64,000 nucleotides of DNA, taken from positions 21,539,881 through 21,603,880 of the forward strand of contig JALJCS010000001.1 in NCBI GenBank assembly GCA_023055355.1, read 5' to 3'. The notes below the pieces were generated by a model. That model ran no database searches and was not told the DNA's origin. It saw nothing but the letters and a program-made list of their open reading frames with translations. Source of the stretch: Agelaius tricolor (Eukaryota; Chordata; Aves; Passeriformes; Icteridae). The position numbers and the translations under genes were made by a program. Shown one piece after another: positions 24,813-38,200 of this stretch (positions within the stretch are counted from its first letter, which is position 1; each line of letters starts with the position of its first letter).

Positions 24813-26630
24813 AGCCAATTCTCACAGTTTTAGTCAGGGATTTGGGAACCATGTTGTCACAAATTCCTGCTGTTTATTGAGTGTTTGGTATTCTCTGGAT
24901 CCCAAACTACAAGATTCTGATTTTTAGCACTAGCCCATAATTCTGTGTCACAAAACTGCAAATAGATTATTTAGAAGGTTCTGATGTTCTGTCTTAAAAA
25001 TAAAATACATAAAAAACCTGATTTTTAATCTGTCTGAAAAAAAGACATTACCAATACTTCTCTTATAACTAGGAATAATAACAGGAAAGCCTAGACTGAC
25101 ATTAATAAAGTGTGCAATATTCAAGAACTGACAAGACAGAGGTTGATCTCCTTTCAGAGGTTTCTTTTCATCTGTGTTCTGTGGGAGCACTAATCAAATC
25201 AATAAAACTTCTTGTAAAAGAACAAGCTATAAATATTCATAGAAAGTAAGTTTCCTTCAAGTCAAAATGCTGTACTGGAGAGGTGAAGGAGTATTCCAAG
25301 AAAGGTCTCTGTATGGATTTGGCAGTATTCAATAGCTCACACTGAGTTGCTAAGGCAATTTCTAAAGGAACTGGGTAATGATTATTAAAATATTCTTAGA
25401 AGCTTAAACATCAACTCAGATGGCTCTGCCTCCCAGCACAGATTCTGCATTTCATTCAGCTGTCACTTTGCCCAGTAAACAGTATCTACATCTCATCAGT
25501 AGTAGAACTTCTGTGCCTTTTTCAATTATTTCCTTTTTGTTGTTGTTGTTATTGTTTGCATTAATTTTTACCTCTAATTCTTATTCTAACAAAATTGAAT
25601 CGGCTCCAAAAACCAGAAATTCCCACTTGCTTATTTCTTCTGAGTGAGATAGCTTCATGGGAGCAAGATGCCAGGCTAACACAGCTAGCAAAAACATGAT
25701 GCACTTTAAAGTGAAAAGTTTATATTCCACCCTCGCATGGAACTTTCCCTAGCCACATATGCTTATCAAGTGTAAACATATATCAAATATGACAAAGCAA
25801 CATTCATTCTGCAAAAAAACTTCATTAGCAATATACTGATGTGCAGATAAAATACATTGTTCCAGGTGATCCACAAAAAAACTAAAAATAGTGAATTTTA
25901 CATGTAGTGACAAAAACAACCTGATGCTACAACTTTAATGGAAATCTGAAATAACTTTTTTCTAGTGTTTGATGGCTTTCTTACAACCATTTTGTTTCCT
26001 AGAAACAAGTTTGCATTTTTGTTTACAAATAAATCAATTCTCAGTGGGTGTTGGGTAAAACAGGCTCTTGCTGGCCTCTCCATCCTAGGGACAAGGCAAT
26101 CCATATGCTTTCCTGCAGAACAGAAAACCACCCTGCCTGCACATGTTTCTATCTTCCCTACAAAAAATAAAATGTGGTAGAAGCACTCACAAATTAAACT
26201 TTGCCAGACTTAGAGCAACAAACTGTAAACACACCTTGGGGTCAGTGAAGTCACAGGTTTAAAACAAGAACTGCAAATCCCATAATCCTGCACTCAGCAG
26301 CCTTGGATCAGACCATGGCAAGCTGACACAAGTGGTCAAAATGACTGCAGGTACCCTGACCTGTTAGGTAAACTACAATCCTCTTTCTGGTTTTAAACTT
26401 TTCACACACCCTGTTTCACTTCAAGAGGCCTTTCCTCAGGTCAATGTTCAAAAATGCAATTATTTAGCCTCATCAGTTTTTTTCTTCCTGTATCTATCCT
26501 TCCTTGTAAGCTACACATATACAGCCCATTTATCCAGAGAAATCCTGGCAAAAACAGCAGTCCAGGGCAGATGGGCAGCAATGATAGAAATACCTATAGA
26601 GGTAGCTATACCAGGATGGAAAAATTCCTC

Positions 26631-26659
26631 ATTTGCACATATTTAATATATGTGCAAAT
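26631..26659. repeat. 12-bp perfect inverted repeat, 5-nt loop
   Basis: Arms ATTTGCACATAT (26631-26642) and ATATGTGCAAAT (26648-26659) around TTAAT. It is AT-rich and intronic, with no linked gene feature. Confidence 0.9.
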
Positions 26660-29600
26660 ATATTGCTTAATATTTATAAGACAAATAATAAGAAAGAAAA
26701 TATGTCTTCAAGAGAAAATATACACACATTATTTTGTGCATAATGTCAAATAGCTGAGTATTTTATTACTACTAGTAAATAACTGCATTACTTTATGCAG
26801 TCCTACCAGCATATTATAAAACAAAAAAGGTTAAGGTTAAAAAAGAAGGAATACTAACAAAAATAAAAGGCTCTGAAGATTTTTATTCATATTATTATTT
26901 TCTTTAAAAAGAAAATTAATATTTTGCCAGTGAGGTTCACCAGGTGCATGAAGGTGTGAAGTAGCCTCTTATTCCTTGTTATTCTCTTTTTTCCCCTCCA
27001 AAAATCTTTGGAATTAAGACTAATACAGAATAAGTAACTTCCACTGAATTTCCCCTTTGACTTCCAACTACTTATATGTTACGTGCCTGATTCAGCAAAG
27101 CAAGTAACATATTTAACTTTAAAAATATTTAAATTTATCTCTATTGAGGTTAAATAGCTGAGCATGAGCATACTCATTCTTTTAGCACATACATCTGCAA
27201 AGAGGAACAAGCACATAGTTTGTCAAAGGAAATTTTTAGCAAGTTTTCAACTGATTTTTCAACACTGCCATGATAGAAATCACACTGTCACCAGCTCTTT
27301 AATTTCACAGAATTCCACACCATGTAACAAAAGATTTTTGATAAAATGTCATTATCCAAGCAATTCAAGAAAGTGCAATTACAAGACTGCAGAAATTTTC
27401 CAAAGAACAAGAATTAATTTCTGCTTCCAGAGCTTTCAGTTTTCAGTGACTTTAAACGATGCAGGTGTGTGGGATTTTCCTCCGCAGTGAGAGTGCTGCA
27501 AAAGGCAGTGGAGGATGAGCCCTCTGTGCCTCACCAGCACCTAGCACTGCCTTTTTCACTGAGAGAAGGGTCTTGCCATGCCTCTTCCATGCCTCCATGC
27601 AAGACCCTTAGTGAGCTGCCACTCTAGACATTCTCACTGATTCTTTGGCAAACAGAGCAGTCTAAAGATGGGGACCTACAGAAAAGAAGTTTCTTATAAA
27701 AGTTTATGGTTCTAAACAGAAGTTCCTAACAGAGAAGCAATTGAACGTAAAATTTTCTCTGTGCATGTTGTGAAGCCATTTAAATTATTATTGTCAGGCA
27801 GTGCAAAATAAATTCCAAATGTTTTTGCTTTTAGTACACTGAAGTATTTTGTTTATATTCCCTGCTTGCTTTTGAAAAAAGCCAGTATGATTTACAGTAG
27901 ATTTACAGGAATCTCAGCACATAGCAAAATTGTGAGCAATTATTACCTTCATACCTTTTTTTTTAAGTATATAGGCTGTGATTTTTCTTTTACAAAGCAA
28001 ATGGAATCTTTTAGAAGTCTCTAATCACCTCACCTGCACATATGAAAGTAGTTCAAATGGGGATAGAATGCTTCATGAGACAGAGAAGAAGGCTTTCAGC
28101 TAAAGATCTCATATTTATAAAATCTTATATTCCAGTTTATGAAGGAAAGAAACACTAAAACAAAAATATATAAAAGTTGCCTACATGTAAAGATACTTCT
28201 CAAGCATCATTCCACTTCTTTTCCCAGCCTCCAAAGCCCTCAGCTGGAATATAAATAGCTAAGCTAGAGTGGACTGAGCCATCTGCCTCTACAAACACAG
28301 CTTTGGGGCTTGTTTGGACTATGGGATATGTATTCACCCTCCTCTAGACCAGTGTGGAATATGGTCTCAGACCAATCACACCAACCTAGAGTAAAAAAAA
28401 ATAAAAATAAATATCAAGCAAAGGGAAAATCAAAAGGAAAACAACTGGAGCATCTGACCTCAGATCACCAGCTCTTATATTTAATGATTCTCACCCTCAT
28501 GGCTGTGAGGCACAAGGTACAATCTACCTCTTCCCTGGTCTTCCCAAAAGACCCCCAGGTACTCCCCCAACCCCAGCTTTAGATCACAGTGGAGACTATC
28601 AGCCTTCTGTCCTACTTAAATCTAAATTGCTTGAGGGCATTTTGTGCAGAGTCTGAGAGCACACCTGAGAGCAAATGATGACCCAGGAAAGACACCAGAA
28701 GCTAATGAAGTCCTGGATTGCATCACCACTGCCAGACAGTAAAATGAAGGCAGAAAAGGAGAAGGAATGGCCTTTGAGGAGTACATATTGATGTCGTTCA
28801 GTATAAAAGTTTTAAGTTTAATGGATGAAGGTTTGATCTAGCTCCTACTTTGAATAAATAGTTCTGCCAATTTGAAATCACAAAAGCCTCCATTTACTTT
28901 TTTCTCTGTCTCTCCTTAAGTGTCAGTACATGTTCTGAAAGCCACAGCTCCCTTTTCATCAAAAGCACAATATCTCTTTGAACTGAAAAACAAGTTAAAC
29001 ATTTTCCTGAATATAAAATAATATTGTTTCTCTTCCCCTAAAACATGAAAGTACATATGGAAATACAGACAGAACAGCAATTATTCAAGCTAAGGACAAT
29101 AAATCTTAATGACTTTTAAATAGAATCGTCCCTGCACTGAGAAGACACATTAATTAAAGCATACCCTGTGCTCTTTTTCAGTCTTTTAAGGTGGATTTTA
29201 AAAGGGAGGTAAGAACAGTAACATTTATATATATTCTAATAAGAAGAGCATTAATAGCATTTTCAGCAGATAGTATATATCGATATTAATTTTTTTATTG
29301 TTATTATCATACTCTGATATGTGTTTCAGAAAATAACATCTGCCAATAAGACCCACTGAAGGTCACTACTACTCCATTACTACCAGAATAAGCAAATAGT
29401 AGATCAGGCTCATCCTTAATTATAGGGGAAGAAGCTTCATCAACATTTTAGCTACTGTGAATTCCATATAGGGTCAGTTTGGAAAAGAAAATGCATAGAA
29501 TTTAACATTTCCCAATATATATTTCAGAGAAAAAAACCTATATAGAGAAAGAAATCTGCACTCATTTTCTTTAAATGCATTTGTATTTTCACTCAGAAGT

Positions 29601-30462
29601 TATTTGCCAGAAAAAAAAAATTAGATGTCATTTTCTCCCTCTAAAGATTCCCATTATTTAGGAATATGTGATCCTGAAAATCAAACCAATGTAAGCAAGA
29701 ATCTATCCTAAAGGGTTTCTAAGAAGTCAAATGCTGCAAATTAGTTTCTTCAATTTTTTTGGCAAATAGCAACAGTTGATTTTGCAGAAACCTGCTTAAC
29801 AACTGCAAACAGAGAAAACAATACAATATATACTTCCCCAATATTACTTGCTTTATACTCATCTTGAACAATGAAGTTGGAGTTACTATCTAGTGTCCAA
29901 ATTTGAGAACAAAATTGTCTCCTATTTTAAATATGACTCCTAAATAGAATTAAAATGGAAAAATATTACTCAAAATATTTTGCAACTCCAGCTGTTTTTG
30001 CTTATGGGATCTCATTTTCCTCAAGCAGCCAGAATGGCACCTAACTGGTATAACTGGGAAAAGAGTTACTGCTTTAAAAATATCCCACCCAATGCCTACA
30101 TTAATTTGTTTATGCTGCAATTGTCTGATTCTATTAGAGACTATTCATCAAAAGAATACCATAATCCTCAGTTTATAAGAATTAATTTTCCAGCAATGAA
30201 TTAAGATATCAAACTGAAGCCTAAAAATTTTCAGCTCACTTTAACCAGGACTTTTTTGGGGGACCAGAAATATTTGAGAAAGCATTTTGTCAGTTAGTTA
30301 GGTATATCTTGCAGCTTAATCTGTTAACACAAAAATGGGGGAGGGGGGGATGTTTGTTGCCATTTTGCTTTTTCAGTATGGCTCTGTGACTCTTGGCAGG
30401 AAAAGAGCCATCAAATGAATTATTTATGCTTACACACCAACAGATGGAAGCTAAATGACCAA

Positions 30463-31081
30463 GCAATATGTGCTGGCAGCCCAGAAAGCCAACCATATCC
30501 TGGGCTGCATCAAAAGAAGTGTGACCAGCACCAGAGTGATCCTCCAGCTCTACTCTGCTCTGGTGAGACCTCACCTAGAGTGCTGCATCCAGCTCAGGGG
30601 TCGCCAAAAGGGGGATGTGAAAGTGCTGGTGCAAGACTAAGGAGGCCATGATCAGAGGGCTGGAGCACCTCAAACATGTAAACAGCCTGAGAGAACTAGG
30701 AGTGCTCAGCCTGGAGAAGAGAGGGCCTGAGGAGACCTTACAGCACCTTCTGGAACCTAAAGGGGGCTACAAGAAAGCTGAGAGGGACTTTTTACAAGGG
30801 CTTGCAGGAATGGGACAAGGGAGGATGGGCTTAAGATAAGAGAGGGCAGGTTTAGATTGGATATTAGGAAGATGATTTTTGCTGTGAGGGTGGTGAGGCA
30901 CTGGAACAGGTTGTCCAGAGGAGCTGTGGATACCCATCCTTGGAAATGTTCAAGGCCAGGGTGGATGGGGCTATGAGCAACCTGGGATAGTGGAACATGT
31001 CCCTGCCCATGGTGGTGGTATCAGAAGGAATCAGATGATCTCTAAGGTCCTTTCCAACCCAGGCCATTCTATGAGTCTATA
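30463..31081 (+). mobile_element. CR1 LINE fragment with remnant ORF2 C-terminus
   Basis: The longest CR1 copy in the window, about 620 nt. The left part still encodes recognisable ORF2 C-terminal text (ILGCIKRSVTSTRVILQLYS, then ALVRPHLECCIQL). Downstream pieces such as MIRGLEHL, LRELGVLSLEKRG and GGYKKAERDF continue in other frames, so the frame is broken by indels and stops. The 3' untranslated end follows (GAGGGTGGTGAGGCACTGGA, CAAGGCCAGGGTGGATGGGG, CTCTAAGGTCCTTTCCAACC) and it terminates at CATTCTATGAGTCTAT. It is a dead, 5'-truncated copy. Confidence 0.95.
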
Positions 31082-34000
31082 AATTACATGTCTATTCATA
31101 TTTCCAAAGTGGGATTCAACAGTGTAAATCTTCTGACTCCTTTCTTTAAGTGATCATGTACAAACATTATGGTGTTTATCATCTCACATTTTAAATTTTG
31201 CCACACCAAAATCAAAATATCTTGAGCCTCTCAGCTGGCTACCAAGACATTAATCAAACCCCTACTGCATCCTAGGTATTTAAGTTAGAATAATTTAAGC
31301 ATTTAAGAATTTAACAAATTTTTCTCCCCAAAATAAGACCGCAAAACTACTGTCCTCTGTATCTGTGGTCCAACATATGCTAGCCCCAGTCAAAAGGATG
31401 AATCCCTGGGACCTAAAGGTTTTCCAAAAACCTGTAGTTTCTAAAATCATTCTAAAGTAGTGTTTTTGTATTCAGATCATAAAAAAAGAAAGAAAACAAA
31501 GAGGATAACATCCCACACTGTAAGAATTATAAATGCATGAATGGCCATAACATTTCTTCCAGAAGGGAGTGCTGGTAATTTGGGTTCCTTGATACCTGAA
31601 CCCTAGAGCACTACATACATTAAAATTATGAACAATCGGACTAGAAATATTTTTTCTAAACAATTCTACTTTAACTTATACATATTTCTATGATTTAGAA
31701 GGATCAATATAGATAAAAAGTTTGGAACCTAAATAGATTCTTAATGAAATACCTACAGGTGGAACCTATTATCAAAAGAAATACTATTCTCAAATTCATC
31801 CTTCAGTAGTATAAAATGGGTAAGGATGCCTTCTAGAGGAAGGCACGCAGGTAAAGCTGAATGATCCAAAGCTGCCTCTAATTGAAATATCCATTATGAG
31901 AACAAGTAGACATAGGACTGGCATACAACCACACTCAGGAAACAGAGAGGACATAAAAAGATTCTACATAATAGTATCATATTCTTTTCATGTCTTCAAT
32001 TATACTAATGTAGCATCCACACACAAAAATTAATTAGGTGAAACAGATGTGCCTCTCCTTGTTACTTGTGTCAAGAAAATTGCTCCAGAAATTAGCTCAA
32101 GCTAAATCAAAGTGTTCCAGAAATACAGTAACAGTAGCTCTTATGAATTCATATTGCTGCATTTATTGAAGCAAACAAGAATTTCCTTCCAAAAAGACAC
32201 TAAGACTTTGAGCACTCTTGCCCTCAGTATTCACTTATACAGGTTACAAATACATGCACACTATAATGAAAACAGACCAAATCATGAGTCTTCATAAAAA
32301 GAGTCACTCTCCTATCTGTTGTAGTGAAAAAGAGGAATCAAATTTAAAGATCACAATCTTCAATGGTATATAAAACCCTTCCAAAAAGCACTAACATGTA
32401 CTGGACACTGTTCTGAAAGTGAAATTTCAGGTTGCCTGTACTGATGAGATGCCTCAGAACTTGGACATCACAATATGTTGATGATGAAACACAAACCATC
32501 TTCCTTATCTTGAGAAGACTCTTGCCAATTAAAATGTAAATCAGCTACCAGAATAATATAACCATTTTCAAATATCTCAAAAAATAATCTGCCTTTGAGG
32601 TTAAATATATTTTCTGGTAAGTATTGACAAAAAAAAAAAAAGAAAAATTTAAATTGTATATTTATTACTTTCTAAATAGGCAATGCTTCTTCCAATTCAA
32701 GCAAAGAACACAGTGACCTGAAAATAAGTGTATGCAATTCTAGAGAGGGAGTAACTGGCTCTATATACCAAAATTATTTCCCTGCACATCTTTAAAAAGG
32801 CTACTGGATATGACTAAGCCACTTGATGCTACCTCCTCTATCCTGAACAATAGCCTCCAGATGCTCATTTTCATATATCAGTACAACTGGAGGGAAAAAA
32901 TATATATATCATAACTGTGATGCTGTGATGTCTGCAGTGGAGAAATACAGAGGCCGGAATTGAGCTTTCCATGGAGCCCTCTTCAGCTGAAAACTCCATG
33001 GTGTGCCTCAGCTGCATGGCTCAGACCTCTGCTCATAAAGCCTTGGTACACACTACAGAGTCCTAATAAACATCCAGGGCACTGCCAGTCTTCCCTACTG
33101 CTTCCCACTGTTAACCATCATTTTGGTCAACTGAGAATCTACAAATTACCACACAATTTAGATTAGGAAATGCAGGTTTCCACATAAAAATATCCCCAAA
33201 CCCAAAGTTTCCTCTATTCAGTATCTAATCTTTGCATATGGCAGCATTTAGCCAACAAAAAATTAATTTCTTACTTGGCATCAATATTCTTAGATGCAGG
33301 CTTGCCTGTAACAATGGTGCAAGACTAGGAGAAACTTTGCTCTCAAACAGCTTTAGAGAGAAGGAACTTCAAATCAATTTTTTAGGATGGAACTAAAAGC
33401 TACACACTTCTTTAGGCAGCTCATGTTTCCCTTTTACTATCACTCATTTTAAAATCCTACCACTCTCAAGCTGATTCAAGAACAAATATCACCCTGCAAA
33501 GTTAATGTCATGCATATGAAAAATACAGACCTTGAAACTGAATGTATACCCTGGCCTTTGGATTGTCATGTAATAAAATTAAGAATATAAATTATAACAC
33601 AACTTCTTCCTGTAAGAGCTCCCTGATGAACAAAATCAGCTATTCAATATTTCTCCAGGTTCTTTGTGACAAAAAGTAAGACAGACATGTTGCTAACTCG
33701 ATTTCTCTTTCTCAGGGAAGCCACGAGTGATGTCCTTCTGCCCCACTGCATTTCGCAGCTGGTACAAAGGCTACATCTGCTCGCTCACTATCCTCAGATG
33801 TTACTCCCCACAACTGTTTTTGGCATCAGCTACCAGCTACCCCTGTGCTGCTTGTTATCTTCTATAAAATGGATGAGGAATTGCATCTTTTATAGAAGTG
33901 ACATGAGATGTCCCAGCTGAAGAGCCTTGAAACCTCAGAACATGAAGAGCAGGAAAAAAAGTCAGTAAACTTTTTTTCACCTACAGTTGCCGAGTTAATT

Positions 34001-34265
34001 TTCTTTTCTTTTCTCCCACACTTCTTTTGTAACACCCCCTGAAGAGAAGTCTGACAAACTCTTGAACCCCACAGAATTTAGCTCCAATAAAACCTCTCTG
34101 ACCAAAACCAAGACCAGGATCCAGGGCTCAGCCAAAGCAGCCAAAGGCATTGACCACCTCAGCAAAGTTGCTAAGACATTATCTTTTAGAAGATGAATAT
34201 ATTTAGTTTTTCTACCAGAGATTAGACCTGCATAAACTAGATCCTGGCTAGGCCTCCCAAGAAGC

Positions 34266-34292
34266 TTGAAAAATCCCTCAGAGACATTGCAT
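34266..34292. repeat. 27-nt exact repeat, copy 1
   Basis: The 27 nt beginning TTGAAAAATCCCTCAGAG and ending ACATTGCAT recur exactly at 35215-35241. Flanks show little similarity beyond a nearby GAAGCTT. Confidence 0.9.
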
Positions 34293-35214
34293 AACACTTC
34301 ACTGTTCTCAAAGGGACTGATGACATCCATCCAAGATCAATGTGCTATCACTCAAACTACAAATCAGAAACTCAAGCTCACCTGTCAGCCAAGAGCTACA
34401 GACAAAACTGCAGAGCATGAAGTGCTTTCACCCTCCCACCACTCAGGGAAATAGCAGGGTAAAGAGAAGACCAAAATGTCAGCACATCAACACTGCAAGT
34501 AACAGGTCAGCAATGGTGCAGCCATTTGGCTGTGAAATCATCTGTCACCCCAGTTCAGACTGGAACTTCAGGTACCAGAGATTTCAAATCAGTCTCTACT
34601 TATATATACACCAGCTGAGGGGATAATTTTTGTCTTTACATCCCAGAGACAAATACATTCAAGAGACTTTATACAGCAACTACCAAGGTGTATCAGGTGC
34701 ATGTAAACTAACACATAAAACATCATCCAGAACATGATCTTAGGCACAAAATGCATATAAGAGAGCTCTGATTTTTCACAACTGTTCAGCCTCTCTCCTG
34801 TTTGCAGGAGAGCAAACAATTTGAAGAGAAATTTCTGTTTGAACAGAAGCTGTTAACATACACTTATTTGTCTGGAGGTGGCTACAGTAAGTGACCATTA
34901 AAAGGTAAAGCCATATATTTCTTGGAGAGATGCCAAGATACACATATATTTAAAATACCTTAATGCAAACACATATGTATAAACATATGTTTGTACCTTT
35001 AAATATACATTATTTGTGCCATCAGGAAATAAAGAATTTTGTTGTACACAGATTGCATCCTACTGTTCTCCCTATGGCAGAGCTGAGCCATATTGTAGCC
35101 AGATACCAGAAGTCTTCATATTCTTACATACAAGGACATTTTCTGAAGGTCTTTCACTGTTCCATTTAAGTTGTTCCAATTCCTCATTAGCTCTGAGGAA
35201 GCTTTTGGTTGGAT

Positions 35215-35241
35215 TTGAAAAATCCCTCAGAGACATTGCAT
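35215..35241. repeat. 27-nt exact repeat, copy 2
   Basis: Second copy of the 27-nt sequence at 34266-34292, same strand, 949 bp away. The preceding sequence has GGAAGCTT with a short extra segment (TTGGTTGGA) before the shared part. Confidence 0.9.
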
Positions 35242-38200
35242 TGGACTTGAAATCTTTCTACGTGAAAGGACATATTGTCAGAGAATACTTTAGCAGCATC
35301 AAAATAAAATAATGAAAATCTAAAGTATAAACAACAGAAAGCTAGAATGGCATTGATTTGAAGAAATTAAGAATATATATAGCCAAGAAACCAAGAAGTA
35401 GTTTCAGTAAATGTACATTTACTCTCAACCCTGGTGGTATTCCCCAGATTGAAGGAAAAAAAATGATACTATTTTTTCCAGCCTATTTGAATTAATTTGT
35501 ATTAATATTCCCAGAGTGCCTCACAGCAAGAACAAAATGTCATGACTACAGAAAGCCTTGAGAAGCATATGTCTTTACCACAGATCAAAACAGGAGAGTG
35601 AAAAACTCTGGGGTTAGGCATCACTGAACTCATAAATACTGAATCCAGGTATATTTCCATGCAAATGTTGTCTTCTAGCCTCAAAACCATCCCTTTTCCA
35701 CAGGAGTCCTTCAAGGCTGTGACTCACAGAGAACTCCCTCATGCCTCTCAAACCAGGCATACACACAGATGTTTGTAGGCTCAGGACCCAGCATTTTAAC
35801 TACACCACATGTCACACAGGCATTATTTTTAAATTTTCATGGTTGGCTATGATTCTATCTGACTCATGTTTAGATTTACTAGCTGCATGTATCAATACTG
35901 TCAGATGTTAAATTTGCTTTTCTCTCTGGAATGTTTAGATTATAATTCCTCTAGAAATTTCTTTGTGATTTAATATCTAGCTATATTTAATGATAGTGGC
36001 AATTCAATGTATTATGTGACAGATTTACTACGAGGCGCTTACCACTGGACCAGCCCAAAAAGTAGGTGATAAAAGTGATAAAATGAAGCATCCCCAGATG
36101 GTGGCCCTGCTGTCTCCAGGTTCCCTCCTCGTTCCCTCCTCATTCAGATGTAGGCTGCAGCCTTCCCTGGTAAGGTGGTTCTGTTACTTCTGTGGTCATT
36201 TGTCCAGGTAAGTTCAGAGGGGGGGCAGATGGAAAAGGAGACAAGGTGGGTGTAGCTGAACCAACACAAAAATGATGTTGTCAAAAGATGGGAAGAGGAG
36301 GAAAGAGGCTGGGATAAGAAGCCAACAAAGGATGATGAACACCCATTTGGGCTTCCAGATAACTCAGAGGAACATCCCACTTTTGTATGTGTATCCCCTT
36401 TACAATTTTTCCAGAAGCCGTATGCCAGACAGAGGCACAGCACCCCCAGAGACAGAACTCACTTCGCACTACTCTGTGTCCAATGGTCCCTTGTCAATGA
36501 AGCATTCACCATCCCAGCTGCTTTCTCAGCTTCCCTTGTTATGAATTTTTGGTGTTAGTTAATAAGCAGATCTCTGTGGGAGCATTTCAGGGAGGGCTGC
36601 AGTTGAAGTTTCCATCATCTCTCTGTGTGACTACTTAGCAACACGCTGTTCTAGCGGGCATCTGGCAATCTTTCACGTCTTCCAACAGCTTTCAGTACTT
36701 CCTTCCTCTGGCCCATCATTAAACAGGTGCTTTAAGTAGATCACAAAAAATTATCTTTTGGAAAACCTTGAACTCACTGGAGGGGGAGAATGAAGCAGTT
36801 CAATCTTTGCTTCCAGTGAATGAACCATCTTACAACTGCAGGAGTTGTGAGAGACAGGGACGATGCTATGACATATTTGTCACTCTTCTGAAACACAGCA
36901 CAGCACATGTCCTCAGCAGAGACATGCTGCAAGCACCTCTGCTGGCAGGGAGCACACCATGCCTGGGACTGACAGGCCTTTCCATGGTGGATATCTTTTT
37001 ATATCCATATCCATGCACATGCGTTCGGATGTCTGTCAAACGTAGGGTTTACAGAGCACCGCAGTGTAAAGCCTCCCACTCCCACCAACTCATGAGGGGT
37101 TGGTTTCTCTAAAAGTCAGATACAAAATTTCTCAATGCTAATGAGAGCTGAATATGGCTCTCATCCTGCCATCGACATCTAATTTCTAGTTCTAGGGGAA
37201 TGTCTCTGCATTTCTTTGATTCCCACCTCTATTGCTCTCTCAAGGCTGCAGAGCACAGGACAGGACTTGTTCAGCCAGATGGAGACTGGACAGGGGATAT
37301 CTCTCAAATGAAACCAAAGTACTACAAAATATGTTCTTGACTGACAAGTAATTATGAATGCTTCATTACCCATCATATCTCCAAATTAATTTATTCTTAA
37401 TCTGGTCTCTTCTTTTCAGCAAATTACAGAAAGGATGATTGCTTTTAATTAGTGTCCATGAGTAACCATTCAGAGAAGTATTAGACAATTAATATATAAG
37501 GTTGAGGTGCTCTAAATATTAAATATAAAACATGGTGGGAGAAAAAAATGAGTAGCACAGATGGGTCTTTACAGTTCCACTGTCAGTTCTGTACTTGCTA
37601 TTTTTATGATGATGCAGTAGCATGTCATTATGGAAATCTGATTTTAAAAATTAAGCGAGAACAATACATCTTTTAAAATGTTTTGTTGTAAGAGTGGAAG
37701 CATAAGCCTCTCAATACCTGCAAGATGGTTAAAATAATTCTTAGGGAGTCCTCTTATTATCAGGATGGTAGAAGAACATAAGTGGGGTAAAATGATAGGA
37801 GAGAAAAGTGTCTTTGAGTAGAACATTGGATACAATTAGAAAAACAACAGTATTTTGTATAAATTAGGCCTTCCTCAGCCAAGCCCAAAAAGCTTACTTT
37901 TCTTCCAGCTGTTTTGAGTGGCTGTAGTAAAAGATAGTCCTTTTCTACAAATCATACCTCTTCTGACAAAATAATCACCTGTTAGTGAATTCAAGTCATA
38001 TTACACCATTTTTCTCAATCATAATTTGCTATGGTTTTTATCAGTATGTAGTGAGACTTGCTCATAAAAGAACAAATCCCTAAAAAACACATTCTTCCAA
38101 ACTCTTAATACATCACAGAGTAATAGTGATCTTACCCTACTGCAATCTACTTCTGCATGCAACCATTCCCACACTTATGAACTACCTTCACTGGACTCGT

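Noticed and set aside
33995..34330. 111-codon minus-strand open frame with a hydrophobic middle
   Set aside because: Sense-oriented within KCNK2 intron 3 but no family resemblance, and no flanking acceptor/donor pair that I could pick out.
36027..36060. A-box-like text (reverse complement TGGTCCAGTGGTAAGCGCC) suggesting a tRNA or tRNA-derived SINE
   Set aside because: No B-box (GGTTCGAATCC-like) at the expected distance and no cloverleaf stems.
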